NCBI RefSeq assembly: GCF_001905545.1
Contig: NZ_LIPD01000025.1
Location: 1 to 64,000, forward strand
DNA length: 64,000 nucleotides
Reading direction: 5' to 3'
Origin: Streptomyces sp. CB02056
GTDB lineage: Bacteria; Actinomycetota; Actinomycetes; Streptomycetales; Streptomycetaceae
In this document: positions 27,096-34,988 of the stretch, piece by piece
Numbering within the stretch: the stretch's first letter is position 1
Layout: the number at the start of each line of letters is the position of its first letter
Notes under the pieces: model-generated
Database searches by the model: none
Told to the model about the DNA's origin: nothing
Seen by the model: the letters and a program-made list of their open reading frames with translations, nothing else
Made by a program: the position numbers and the translations under genes

Positions 27096-28148
27096 ATGAT
27101 CACCCGACTGGCCAAAGCGGGCCTCGCCGCCGCGCTGTCCGTGACCACCCTCACCACCGGCGCCGTCCTCGCCACCGGTGCCACCGCCGAGGCCGCGACC
27201 CCGGCGGTCCCGACCTCCGCCCAGCACGTGACCGTCTCGCAGAGCGGGAACTACCCCGGCGGGTTCTTCACCACCGGAAACATGTCGGTGTCCTGGACCG
27301 TCGCCGGCACCACGGACCTGACCGGGCCGACCCACATCACCCTCGACCTGCCGCCCGGCGTCACCACCGACGGTGCGATGTTCTTCCCCGCACCGGCGGA
27401 CTACACCTTCACCACCGCCCTCTCCCCCGACCACCGCCACCTGGAGGCCGTGTTCACCGGCACCCGGCCGGTCGGGAGCTACAACTTCATGAAGCTCAAC
27501 CTGGCCACCACGCCCGGCGTGCCGATCGTCGGCGCGATCACCGCGACGGTCGCCAACCCGAACGACACCGACCCGACCGGGCACGTCTCCGGCTACGACC
27601 TCGGCAGCAAGAGCTCCCTGCCGGCGACCGTCCAGGCCGCCCCCGCCGTCACCGGCCTCGACACGGCCACCGGCCCGGGCACCGGCGGCACCGCGGTGAC
27701 CGTCAGCGGCAGCAACCTGGCCAACGGCATGGTGCTGGTCGGCGGCGTCCCGGCCCCCGGCCGCTGCACCGACACCGCCTGCGCGGTGACCACCCCGGGC
27801 GGCACGGGCAGCGCCCCGGTCAGCGTGGTGACGCCCGGCGGCACGGCCGCGGCTCCGGTCACCTTCGACTACACCGGCGCCCCGCCGCCGGCCCCGGCCG
27901 CACCGGTGCTCAGCAGCGTCTCTCCCACCTCCGGCCCGGCCGCCGGCGGTACCCGGGTGTACCTGTTCGGCAGCAACCTGACGTACGGGTCGGTGGCCTT
28001 CGGCGGGGTGCCGGCCACCCACGTCTCCTGCGGCCCGGCCGCCTGCACCGCCACGGCCCCGGCGGGCGCCCAGCCCGGGCCGGTGGACGTCACGGTCACC
28101 ACGGCGGGCGGGACCAGCGCGCCGGTGACGTACACCTACACGGCGTAG
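27096..28148 (+). CDS. Secreted protein with two IPT/TIG domains
   Basis: A 350-aa exported protein. A Sec signal peptide spans about residues 1-34 (basic start, hydrophobic core, ATAEAA cleavage zone). A beta-rich domain follows (about 40-180). Then come two immunoglobulin-like IPT/TIG repeats, marked by GTGGTAVTVSGSNLANG with VVTPGGTAAAP, and by SGPAAGGTRVYLFGSNLTYG with TTAGGTSAPVTYTY. Such domains usually mediate binding at the cell surface; no catalytic motif is seen. It is divergent from the SMC-like operon. Confidence 0.82.
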   Translation: MITRLAKAGLAAALSVTTLTTGAVLATGATAEAATPAVPTSAQHVTVSQSGNYPGGFFTTGNMSVSWTVAGTTDLTGPTHITLDLPPGVTTDGAMFFPAPADYTFTTALSPDHRHLEAVFTGTRPVGSYNFMKLNLATTPGVPIVGAITATVANPNDTDPTGHVSGYDLGSKSSLPATVQAAPAVTGLDTATGPGTGGTAVTVSGSNLANGMVLVGGVPAPGRCTDTACAVTTPGGTGSAPVSVVTPGGTAAAPVTFDYTGAPPPAPAAPVLSSVSPTSGPAAGGTRVYLFGSNLTYGSVAFGGVPATHVSCGPAACTATAPAGAQPGPVDVTVTTAGGTSAPVTYTYTA

Positions 28149-28496
28149 CGGCCGTACGCGGCGCACTGGCCGCCGTCGGTGCCCGGGTTCCGCGGAGCCC
28201 GGGCACCGCTGCGTTCGGGGCGGGGCAGTGCCGCCGCGTCCCCTCCACGACTCCGGCCCGGCTCGGTGCGGCCCCGGCCACCCTTCCCGCCGACGCGACC
28301 GGTTCCCCTCCAGCCCCCGATCCGGCCCCGGCCCACCCTCGCGCGCCCCCGACCACCCTCCCGCCGACTCCGCCGGCCCCCGCCTGGGCCCACCCACCCG
28401 GCCCCCTCCAGCCCCCGATCCGGCCCCGGCCCGCCCCCGCGCGCGCCCGGCCACCCCGCCCGTTCCCCTCCTCGCCCCACCCACCCCGAAGGCCAG
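28149..28496. other. Gene-free polypyrimidine stretch with long direct repeats
   Basis: No convincing gene on either strand. The + strand is extremely C-rich. A 30-bp segment occurs twice, exactly 98 bp apart (28305-28334 and 28403-28432), beginning CCCCTCCAGCCCCCGATCCG. The flanking sequence (CCACCCTCCCGCC-like) recurs imperfectly, so this looks like a decayed tandem duplication. Confidence 0.6.
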
Positions 28497-28526
28497 TTGA
28501 ACACGTTCAAAAGATGGGTCTAGAGT
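28497..28526 (+). promoter_or_regulatory. Promoter with palindromic -35 region
   Basis: TTGAAC (28497-28502), an 18-base spacer and TAGAGT (28521-28526). The -35 box is half of a perfect palindrome TTGAACACGTTCAA (28497-28510), which is a likely repressor site. It would drive the membrane protein gene starting at 28593. Confidence 0.6.
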
Positions 28527-28592
28527 CGGTTCCGCGCAGGCGGGACAAGGCTCCGCCTGCACTTCGGCATGCTCGGCATGGAGGTGTGCGAG

Positions 28593-29117
28593 ATGGACGG
28601 CGACTCGGCGGTCATCCTTCGCAAGGTCCGACGGTGGCTCTGGTTCTTCCTGGTCTGCCTGGTGCTCAGCGGTCTCACCGCGTTCCCGCTGGAGACCGAG
28701 ACCCGCTGGCTGGCGGACTTCGCCGCCGGCCCGGCCGCGCCGCTGAGCGATCACCTCCCCGGCGCGACGGCCTGGATCGACCGGGTCCACACGGGCGTCG
28801 CCGAGACCAACGCGCGGTACCCCTTCCTGGCCTACGGCACCGACTGGCTGGCCTTCGCCCACCTGGTGATCGCCGCCGCCTTCTGGGGGCCGCTCAAGGA
28901 CCCGGTCCGCAACATCTGGGTGATCCGCTGGGCCGTGCTGGCCTGCGGGGCCGTCATCCCGCTGGCGCTGATCTGCGGCCCGCTGCGCGGGATCCCGCTG
29001 GCATGGCGATTCATCGACATGTCGTTCGGCGTCTTCGGCGTCATCCCGCTCCTGCTCGTGCTGCGGGCGCTGCGCCCGCTGGAGCGCGCGTTCCGGGGGC
29101 CGGCGACCGCCGGTTGA
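28593..29117 (+). CDS. Four-helix integral membrane protein of unknown function
   Basis: A 174-aa protein I cannot name. Hydrophobic segments lie at about residues 14-34, 85-105, 112-132 and 138-160. ATG 28593 is chosen over ATGs at 28569 and 28578 because GGAGG stands eight bases before it. A recognisable promoter with a palindromic -35 region lies 67 bp upstream. The pxp genes follow on the same strand after 175 bp, but a shared role is not evident. Confidence 0.75.
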   Translation: MDGDSAVILRKVRRWLWFFLVCLVLSGLTAFPLETETRWLADFAAGPAAPLSDHLPGATAWIDRVHTGVAETNARYPFLAYGTDWLAFAHLVIAAAFWGPLKDPVRNIWVIRWAVLACGAVIPLALICGPLRGIPLAWRFIDMSFGVFGVIPLLLVLRALRPLERAFRGPATAG

Positions 29118-29292
29118 GCCCGGGCGGCCCGCGCGCCCGGCTCGCACCCCGGCGCGACCCCGCGCGGCGCCGCCCCGGGGCGTGCGGCCCCGGGCACACG
29201 CCGCGGCGCCCGCGGGGCTCCGGGTCACGGGCAACGGCCTTCATCCGCAGGCCCTACCATCTGGCTCAACAGCTGCTGGGAGGCGGACGGGC

Positions 29293-30069
29293 GTGGCCGA
29301 TGCGGTGATCGATCTCAATGCGGACCTCGGAGAGGGGTTCGGACGCTGGACCCTGACCGACGACGAGGCCCTGCTGTCGGTGGTGACCAGCGCCAACGTC
29401 GCCTGCGGGTTCCACGCCGGGGATCCGTCGACGATGCGCCGGGTCTGCGCGCTGGCGGCCGAGCGCGGCGTCCGGATCGGCGCCCAGGTCTCCTACCGCG
29501 ACCTGGCCGGCTTCGGCCGCCGCGCGATGGACGTGCCCCCGGAGGAGCTCGCCGACGAGATCGCGTACCAGATCGGCGCCCTCCAGGTGTTCGCCCGCGC
29601 GGCCGGCTCCAAGGTCTCCTACGTCAAGCCGCACGGCGCCCTCTACAACCGGGTGGTCGGCGACTCCGAGCAGGCCGAGGCCGTGGTGGCCGGCGTGCTG
29701 CGGGCGGGCGCGGTCTGCGACGGGCCGCTGCCCGTGCTCGGCCTGCCGGGCTCGCTGCTGCTGGAGGTGGCCGAGGGCGTCGGGCTCCCGGTGGTCGCCG
29801 AGGCCTTCGCCGACCGCGCGTACACCCGTACCGGCACCCTCGTGCCGCGCCGCGAGCCGGACGCCGTGGTGCACGACCCCGAGTCGGTGATCACCCGCGC
29901 CGTCGCCATCGCCCGGGACGGCACGGTGGAGGCCGCCGGCGGCGAGCGGATCGCCGTCGAGGCCCGCTCGCTCTGCGTCCACGGCGACACCCCCGGCGCC
30001 GCCCAGCTCGCCTGGCGGATCCGCGGCGCCCTGGCCTCCGCCGGGGTCCGGGTGGAGGCCTTCACGTGA
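29293..30069 (+). CDS. pxpA: 5-oxoprolinase subunit A (LamB/YcsF family)
   Basis: A 258-aa subunit of the ATP-dependent enzyme that opens 5-oxoproline (pyroglutamate) to glutamate. Family signatures are IDLNADLGEGFGRW at the N-terminus, SANVACGFHAGDPSTM and YVKPHGALYN. The GTG start follows GGGAGG. Its end overlaps the start of pxpB by four bases (GTGA). With pxpB and pxpC it forms a complete pxpABC operon; all three subunits are needed for activity in bacteria where they have been studied. Confidence 0.93.
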   Translation: MADAVIDLNADLGEGFGRWTLTDDEALLSVVTSANVACGFHAGDPSTMRRVCALAAERGVRIGAQVSYRDLAGFGRRAMDVPPEELADEIAYQIGALQVFARAAGSKVSYVKPHGALYNRVVGDSEQAEAVVAGVLRAGAVCDGPLPVLGLPGSLLLEVAEGVGLPVVAEAFADRAYTRTGTLVPRREPDAVVHDPESVITRAVAIARDGTVEAAGGERIAVEARSLCVHGDTPGAAQLAWRIRGALASAGVRVEAFT

Positions 30070-30698
30070 CACCGGGGACGGTGCGCCGGGTCGGCGAGCG
30101 GGCGCTGCTGGTCGAGCTGCCCGGGCCGGCCGAGGTGGCCGCGCTGTACGGCTGGCTGAGCGAGCGCCGGGAGTCGGGGGCGCTCGGTGCGGTGGAGGAA
30201 CTGGTCCCGGCCGCGCGCACCCTGCTGCTGGACGGCGTCGCGGACGTCGACGCGGTCGCGGCCCTGCTGCGCACCGCCCGTCCGACGGCGGCGGCGGCCG
30301 GGGTGGCGCGCGGACCGCTGCTGGAGGTCCCGACCGTGTACGACGGCGCCGACCTGGCCGAGGTCGCCGCGCTGTGGGGGGTCTCCGTGGAGGCCGCCGT
30401 CCGGATCCACACCGGGCCCGAGTACGTCGTCGCGTTCTGCGGCTTCGCCCCCGGCTTCGGCTACCTCACCGGCCTCCCGGCGCCGTACGAGGTGCCGCGC
30501 CGGGCCACCCCGCGCAGTTCCGTCCCGGCCGGCTCGGTCGCCCTGGCCGGCCCGTACACCGGCGTCTACCCGCACCCCTCCCCCGGCGGCTGGCAGCTGA
30601 TCGGCCGGACGGCGCTCGCCCTCTGGGACGCCGACCGCGAGCCCCCGGCCCTGCTGGCCCCGGGCACCCGGGTCCGCTTCACCGCTGAACGGGCCTGA
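30066..30698 (+). CDS. pxpB: 5-oxoprolinase subunit B (allophanate hydrolase subunit 1 family)
   Basis: A 210-aa subunit forming a complex with PxpC. Signatures include GERALLVELP at the N-terminus and FCGFAPGFGYLTGLP, followed by PRRATPRSSVPAGSVALAGP and the PSPGGWQLIGRT segment. The GTG start overlaps the pxpA stop codon, so translation is coupled. It was once named KipI-like from the Bacillus homologue. Confidence 0.92.
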   Translation: MTPGTVRRVGERALLVELPGPAEVAALYGWLSERRESGALGAVEELVPAARTLLLDGVADVDAVAALLRTARPTAAAAGVARGPLLEVPTVYDGADLAEVAALWGVSVEAAVRIHTGPEYVVAFCGFAPGFGYLTGLPAPYEVPRRATPRSSVPAGSVALAGPYTGVYPHPSPGGWQLIGRTALALWDADREPPALLAPGTRVRFTAERA

Positions 30699-30710
30699 GG
30701 GGGAGGCGAG

Positions 30711-31574
30711 TTGAACGAGCTGGTGGTGGAGCGACCGGGACCGCTGACCACGGTCCAGGACCTCGGGCGGCGCGGGGTCGCCCACCTCGGGGTGCCGAGG
30801 GCCGGGGCGCTGGACGAGCCGGCCCTGCGGGCGGCCAACCGGCTGGTGGGCAACGACCCCGGGGCCGCCGGGCTGGAGAGCACGCTCGGCGGGGTCGCGC
30901 TGCGGGCCGTCGCGGCGGTCCTGGTCGCCGTCACCGGTGCGCCCTCGCCCGTCCGGGTGGACGGCCGGCCGGCCGCCTGGGGCGCGCCGGTCCTGGTGCC
31001 GGCCGGAGCAGTGCTGGAGGTGGGGGCGGCGACGGCCGGGGTGCGCGGCTACCTGGCGGTGGCGGGCGGGATCGACGTCCCGCCGGTGCTCGGCAGCCGC
31101 TCGACGGACCTGCTCGCCGGGCTCGGGCCGGCCCCGTTGGCCGCCGGGGACCGCCTGCCGGTCGGCACCCCGCCGCCGTACCGGGCCCGGCCCGAGCTGG
31201 TGCCGCTGCCCGCTCCCCCGGCCGAACTGGTGCTGCGGCTGCGGCTCGGACCGCGCGCGGACTGGTTCACCCCGGAGGCGGTGGCCCGCCTCGGCCGCGA
31301 CCGGTACCTGGTCTCCCCGACCGGCAACCGGGTCGGGCTGCGCACCGAGGGCCCGCCGGTCGCGCGTGCCCGGGACGGCGAACTGCCCAGCGAGGGAATG
31401 GTGTTGGGCGCGGTGCAGATTCCGCCGGACGGCCGGCCGGTGGTGTTCCTGGCCGACCACCCGACCACCGGCGGCTACCCGGTGATCGGCGTCGTACCGG
31501 CCGCCGACCTCGCGGCCGCCGCCCAGGCCCGGCCGGGGACACCGGTGCGCTTCGTCCCCCTGCGGGAGCGCTGA
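30711..31574 (+). CDS. pxpC: 5-oxoprolinase subunit C (allophanate hydrolase subunit 2 family)
   Basis: A 287-aa subunit with VERPGPLTTVQDLGRRG at the N-terminus, GVPRAGALDEPALRAANRLV, and a C-terminal segment LPSEGMVLGAVQIPPDGRP followed by DHPTTGGYPVIGVV. It completes the pxpABC operon. The TTG start at 30711 has a strong ribosome site (GGGGGAGG) 12 bp after the pxpB stop. The gene converges with the hydrolase at 31605, with only a weak GAGCGGG/CCCGCTC hairpin between them. Confidence 0.9.
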   Translation: MNELVVERPGPLTTVQDLGRRGVAHLGVPRAGALDEPALRAANRLVGNDPGAAGLESTLGGVALRAVAAVLVAVTGAPSPVRVDGRPAAWGAPVLVPAGAVLEVGAATAGVRGYLAVAGGIDVPPVLGSRSTDLLAGLGPAPLAAGDRLPVGTPPPYRARPELVPLPAPPAELVLRLRLGPRADWFTPEAVARLGRDRYLVSPTGNRVGLRTEGPPVARARDGELPSEGMVLGAVQIPPDGRPVVFLADHPTTGGYPVIGVVPAADLAAAAQARPGTPVRFVPLRER

Positions 31575-31604
31575 GCGGGAGCACCGGGCGACCCACGAAC
31601 CCGC

Positions 31605-32375
31605 TCACCCCCGTTCGAGCGCCTCCGCCGCGGCGGCCGCGAAGCCGTCCGGGTTGTCGATCATGATGTTGTGCCCGCAGTCCGGCACCGCGACCACCCG
31701 CACTCCGGCCGCGCGGAGGGCGTCGGCACCGGCGGGCTCGCCGTCCGCCGCCGGGTGGAGGAAGGTGCGCGGGAGGTCGAGGCCGAGCAGCAGCTCGCGC
31801 ATGGTCGGTTCGGTCGCCCGGGCGAGGTGGCGGGCGCTGCGGTGGAGCGCCTCCGGGCCGGCCAGCCGCATGGTGGACCACCAGAACGGGCCGACCCGCT
31901 CGGCGAATTCGCCCAGGCCGCCGGCCAGGAACTCCTCCTCGCCGTAGGCCGCGATGCCGCTGCTGCCGGGGCGGCGCCGGTCGGGGTCGATCCGGTCCAG
32001 GTTGGCGTCCACCAGGAGCAGCCGCTCGACGAGGCGCGGGTGCCGCCGGGCGAGGACGATCGCGACCGCCCCGCCCATGCTGTGGCCGACCACCTCGACC
32101 CGGTCCGGCCCGGCGGCCGCGACCGCCGCCGCGACCGCGTCCGCGTGCTCCTCCAGCGTGTAGCCGAAGTCCGTCGGCCGGTCGCTGAGGCCGAAGCCGA
32201 GCAGGTCCAGCAGCAGCGAGCGCCGCCCGGCCAGCAGCGGGTGGGCGGCGGCGGCCGCGAAGTAGGCCGGCGAGCTGGAGCCGAGCCCGTGCAGGTAGAG
32301 CCGGACCGGCTCGGCGCCGGGCAGCTCGACCCAGCGGATCCGGTCGCCGTTCGGGGTGACGGGGGCCTCGCGCAT
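31605..32375 (-). CDS. Alpha/beta hydrolase
   Basis: A 256-aa alpha/beta-fold hydrolase. The nucleophile elbow is GHSMGG, the oxyanion region is LYLHGLGSSS, and the catalytic histidine is probably in DCGHNIMIDNP. A catalytic acid after strand 6 is not obvious. The substrate is unknown. ATG 32375 follows GAGGAG at nine bases. It is divergent from a PadR regulator across a palindromic operator, so it is probably that regulator's target. Confidence 0.82.
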   Translation of the reverse strand: MREAPVTPNGDRIRWVELPGAEPVRLYLHGLGSSSPAYFAAAAAHPLLAGRRSLLLDLLGFGLSDRPTDFGYTLEEHADAVAAAVAAAGPDRVEVVGHSMGGAVAIVLARRHPRLVERLLLVDANLDRIDPDRRRPGSSGIAAYGEEEFLAGGLGEFAERVGPFWWSTMRLAGPEALHRSARHLARATEPTMRELLLGLDLPRTFLHPAADGEPAGADALRAAGVRVVAVPDCGHNIMIDNPDGFAAAAAEALERG

Positions 32376-32448
32376 ACTCACTCGCTCCTCGTTTGTGGGG
32401 GCCGGCCCGGGGTGCCGGCCCGGGGGTTTCCGGCGGACGAGCAGGACC

Positions 32449-32485
32449 ATACCTCGAACACGAGGTATCACGATAGCGAGATACC
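32449..32485. promoter_or_regulatory. Double palindrome, likely PadR operator
   Basis: ATACCTCGAACACGAGGTAT (32449-32468) is a perfect inverted repeat with 8-bp arms and a 4-bp centre. Its right arm is reused in a second inverted repeat, GGTATC...GATACC (32464-32485). PadR sites commonly have ATAC/GTAT ends. The region lies between the divergent hydrolase and PadR genes. Confidence 0.7.
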
Positions 32486-32520
32486 CATGCCCCGAGGGAC
32501 GGATCTGAGAGAGTGGCCCC

Positions 32521-33054
32521 ATGCTGAAGCTCGCCATCCTCGGGTTCCTGTACGACCGCCCCCTGCACGGCTACGAGCTGCGCCGCCACCTCGCCGCGCT
32601 CACCGGGCACGTCCGACCGATCAGCGACGGCACGCTCTACCCCGCGATCAAGCGTCTGGAGGCCGACGGCCTGCTGGTCCGCGAGACCGAGCCGGGCAGC
32701 GCCGCCGCGCCCCGGCACACCCTGCACCTCACCGGGGCCGGCCGCGCCGCGCTGCTCGACCGGCTGCGCGAGCCCGAACCGCTCGACGTCAGCGACGAGA
32801 ACCGCTGGTTCACCCTGCTCGCCTTCCTGCGGCACCTCGCCGACCCCGCCGCCCAGGCCGCCGTGCTCCGCCGCCGACTGGCCTTCCTCGCCGAGCCGGC
32901 CAGCTTCTTCTACGAGGGCGACCGCCCGATCGGCGCCGAGGAGTTCGACGACCCCTTCCGGCGCGGCCTGCTGCTCGTCGCCCGCGCCACCACCGAGGCC
33001 GAACTCGCCTGGCTGCACGCGACCCTGGCCGACCTGGCGGACGGCCCCCGGTAG
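32521..33054 (+). CDS. PadR-family transcriptional regulator
   Basis: A 177-aa regulator starting with the PadR winged-helix pattern LAILGFLYDRPLHGYELRRH. ISDGTLYPAIKRLEADGLL follows, and the C-terminal helical part (about residues 95-170) is for dimerisation. It probably represses itself and the divergent hydrolase through the double palindrome upstream. The inducer is unknown. Confidence 0.88.
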   Translation: MLKLAILGFLYDRPLHGYELRRHLAALTGHVRPISDGTLYPAIKRLEADGLLVRETEPGSAAAPRHTLHLTGAGRAALLDRLREPEPLDVSDENRWFTLLAFLRHLADPAAQAAVLRRRLAFLAEPASFFYEGDRPIGAEEFDDPFRRGLLLVARATTEAELAWLHATLADLADGPR

Positions 33055-33129
33055 ACCAGGCCCCGAACGCGCCGCGGCCCGCGCGGACCTGCCGACGCCC
33101 TCTTCCCCCGCCCACCCGTCCGTGTTCCG

Positions 33130-33834
33130 ATGAACGGCATGGCAGACGAACGACGCGATGGCTACGACGGGACGGGCGAGGGTGCGATCACCCCGGACGG
33201 CTGCGCCGTCGAGGTGTGGACCCGCCTCCCCGCGGGCAACGCCCCGGACGTGATCGAGGCGGCGGTGCCGCCCGGCGCGCACATCCTCGAACTCGGCTGC
33301 GGCGTGGGCCGGATGACGCACCCGCTGACCGACCGGGGCTTCACCGTGACGGCCGTGGACGAGTCCGCCGACATGCTGGCCCGGGTCCGCCCGGACGTCC
33401 GCACGGTGCGCAGCCCGATCGAAGCACTGGACCTCGGCGAGCGCTTCGACGTCGTCATGCTCGCCTCCTTCCTGGTGCACGCCGGTGACGTGACGGTCCG
33501 CCGGGGCCTGCTGGAGACCTGCCGCCGGCACGTCGCCGAGGACGGCTGCGTGCTGGTGCAGCGCGAGGGCGAGGACTGGCACCGGAACGTGCCGAGGGAG
33601 AGCTCGATCGGCCCGGACGGGCGGGCCCGGCTGGTCTCCGCCACGCCGGTCGGCGACGGCGTCAACTCCGTACGGTTCGAGTACGTCTTCCCGGACGGCA
33701 CCTGGACCCAGACCTTCCTGTCCCGACCGCTCAGCACCGAGGCGTTCGAGCGGGCGCTCGCGGAGGCCGGTCTGGTGGTCGAGCGCTACCTGACGGCGGA
33801 CCGCACCTGGGTCCGGGCGCGGCCGGTGCTGTAG
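33130..33834 (+). CDS. Class I SAM-dependent methyltransferase
   Basis: A 234-aa Rossmann-fold methyltransferase. Motif I is ILELGCGVGRMTHPL (about residues 52-66), followed by the acidic residue in VTAVDESADML and the post-motif DVVMLASFLVH. The substrate cannot be inferred. ATG 33130 and ATG 33139 are alternative starts, neither with a clear ribosome site. It stands 75 bp after padR on the same strand and may be cotranscribed. Confidence 0.8.
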   Translation: MNGMADERRDGYDGTGEGAITPDGCAVEVWTRLPAGNAPDVIEAAVPPGAHILELGCGVGRMTHPLTDRGFTVTAVDESADMLARVRPDVRTVRSPIEALDLGERFDVVMLASFLVHAGDVTVRRGLLETCRRHVAEDGCVLVQREGEDWHRNVPRESSIGPDGRARLVSATPVGDGVNSVRFEYVFPDGTWTQTFLSRPLSTEAFERALAEAGLVVERYLTADRTWVRARPVL

Positions 33835-34057
33835 CTCCCGGCTGTCGCCGGAGCGGCAAGGGCCCTGTGCGCAAAGCCGGAACAAAGGGTGAACAAAGAA
33901 CTGTCACTTTCACCCCGTACCATCAGCCGCGCGCCGGGCTCGCGCGCGGCCCGCGGGCCGGGCGGGTCACGGTGGTCCCGCACGCCCATCCGACCCGCAA
34001 GGACCCGCCCATGCCGCCCCTGCCCCTCGCCCGACGGATACCCCCGGCGGGTGCCCG

Positions 34058-34903
34058 GTGATCGATTGGTTCCACGGGGCCGTCCTCGGCCTGATCCAGG
34101 GGCTCACCGAGTTCCTGCCGGTCTCCTCCAGCGCCCACCTGCGGGTCTTCTCGGCCCTGCTCGGCTGGGACGACCCGGGTGCGGCCTTCACGGCCGTCAC
34201 CCAGCTCGGCACCGAGACGGCGGTGCTGATCTACTTCCGCCGGGACATCGCCTCGATCATCAAGACCTGGGCACTGTCCCTGTTCCGGCCGGCGCTGCGC
34301 TCGGACCCGGACGCGCGGATGGGCTGGTTCGTGATCATCGGCACCCTGCCGATCGGCATCCTGGGCAAGCTGTTCCAGGACACCATCGAGACCCACCTGC
34401 GCGACCTGCGGATCATCGGCACCACGCTGATCGTCTTCGGCCTGATCCTGGCCTTCGCCGACCGCACCCGGGCCGTCCGCCACGCCCGTCCGATCACCGA
34501 CCTCACGCTGCCGCACGCGGGTGTCTACGGCTTCGCCCAGGCACTGGCGCTGATCCCGGGCGTCTCCCGTTCCGGCGGCACGATCAGCGCGGGTCTGCTG
34601 CTCGGCTACAGCCGGGAGGCGGCGGCCCGCTACTCCTTCCTGCTCGCCATCCCGGCGGTGCTCGCCTCCGGGGCGCTGGAGCTGTTCAAGATCGGCGAGG
34701 GACCGGCCCCGGCCTGGGGGCCGACCATCCTGGCCACCGTGATCGCCTTCCTGGTCGGCTACGCGGCGATCGCCTGGTTCCTGAAGTACATCTCGACGCA
34801 CAGCTTCCTGCCGTTCGTCGTCTACCGGGTGCTGCTCGGCATTCTGATCATCGGACTGGTTGTCGGCGGCGTCCTGACTCCGGACGCGGGCGCGGTGAAG
34901 TAG
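34058..34903 (+). CDS. uppP: Undecaprenyl-diphosphate phosphatase
   Basis: A 281-aa integral membrane enzyme (BacA family) recycling undecaprenyl diphosphate to the lipid carrier used for peptidoglycan and wall polymers. Both signature motifs are intact: GLTEFLPVSSSAHL near the start, and GVSRSGGTISAGLLLG in the second half. About eight hydrophobic helices are visible. GTG 34058 is the start that gives the conserved N-terminus. The leader contains GGAAC and GAAC elements that might belong to a cell-envelope ECF sigma promoter, but spacing is not ideal. Extra copies are linked to bacitracin tolerance in other bacteria. Confidence 0.94.
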   Translation: MIDWFHGAVLGLIQGLTEFLPVSSSAHLRVFSALLGWDDPGAAFTAVTQLGTETAVLIYFRRDIASIIKTWALSLFRPALRSDPDARMGWFVIIGTLPIGILGKLFQDTIETHLRDLRIIGTTLIVFGLILAFADRTRAVRHARPITDLTLPHAGVYGFAQALALIPGVSRSGGTISAGLLLGYSREAAARYSFLLAIPAVLASGALELFKIGEGPAPAWGPTILATVIAFLVGYAAIAWFLKYISTHSFLPFVVYRVLLGILIIGLVVGGVLTPDAGAVK

Positions 34904-34938
34904 AACCGGGTTCCACAAACCAGGACCCGCGGAAACGA

Positions 34939-34973
34939 GTGGGCCGGGACACCGACACGGTGTCCCGGCCCAC
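34939..34973. terminator. Convergent terminator after uppP
   Basis: GTGGGCCGGGACACC (34939-34953) pairs perfectly with GGTGTCCCGGCCCAC (34959-34973) around GACAC. It lies between uppP and the converging HEAT-repeat gene. Confidence 0.85.
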
Positions 34974-34988
34974 CGAACGTTGTGGACC

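Noticed and set aside
28497..28510. LexA (SOS) box
   Set aside because: The palindrome TTGAACACGTTCAA has GAAC and GTTC separated by two bases, not the four required by the actinobacterial LexA motif.
28517..28526. DasR (dre) site
   Set aside because: Only the GGTCTAGA core matches; the outer positions do not, and TAGAGT is better read as a -10 box.
31573..31606. Terminator after pxpC (GAGCGGG/CCCGCTC)
   Set aside because: Only a 7-bp stem with a 20-base loop; too weak to list as a terminator.
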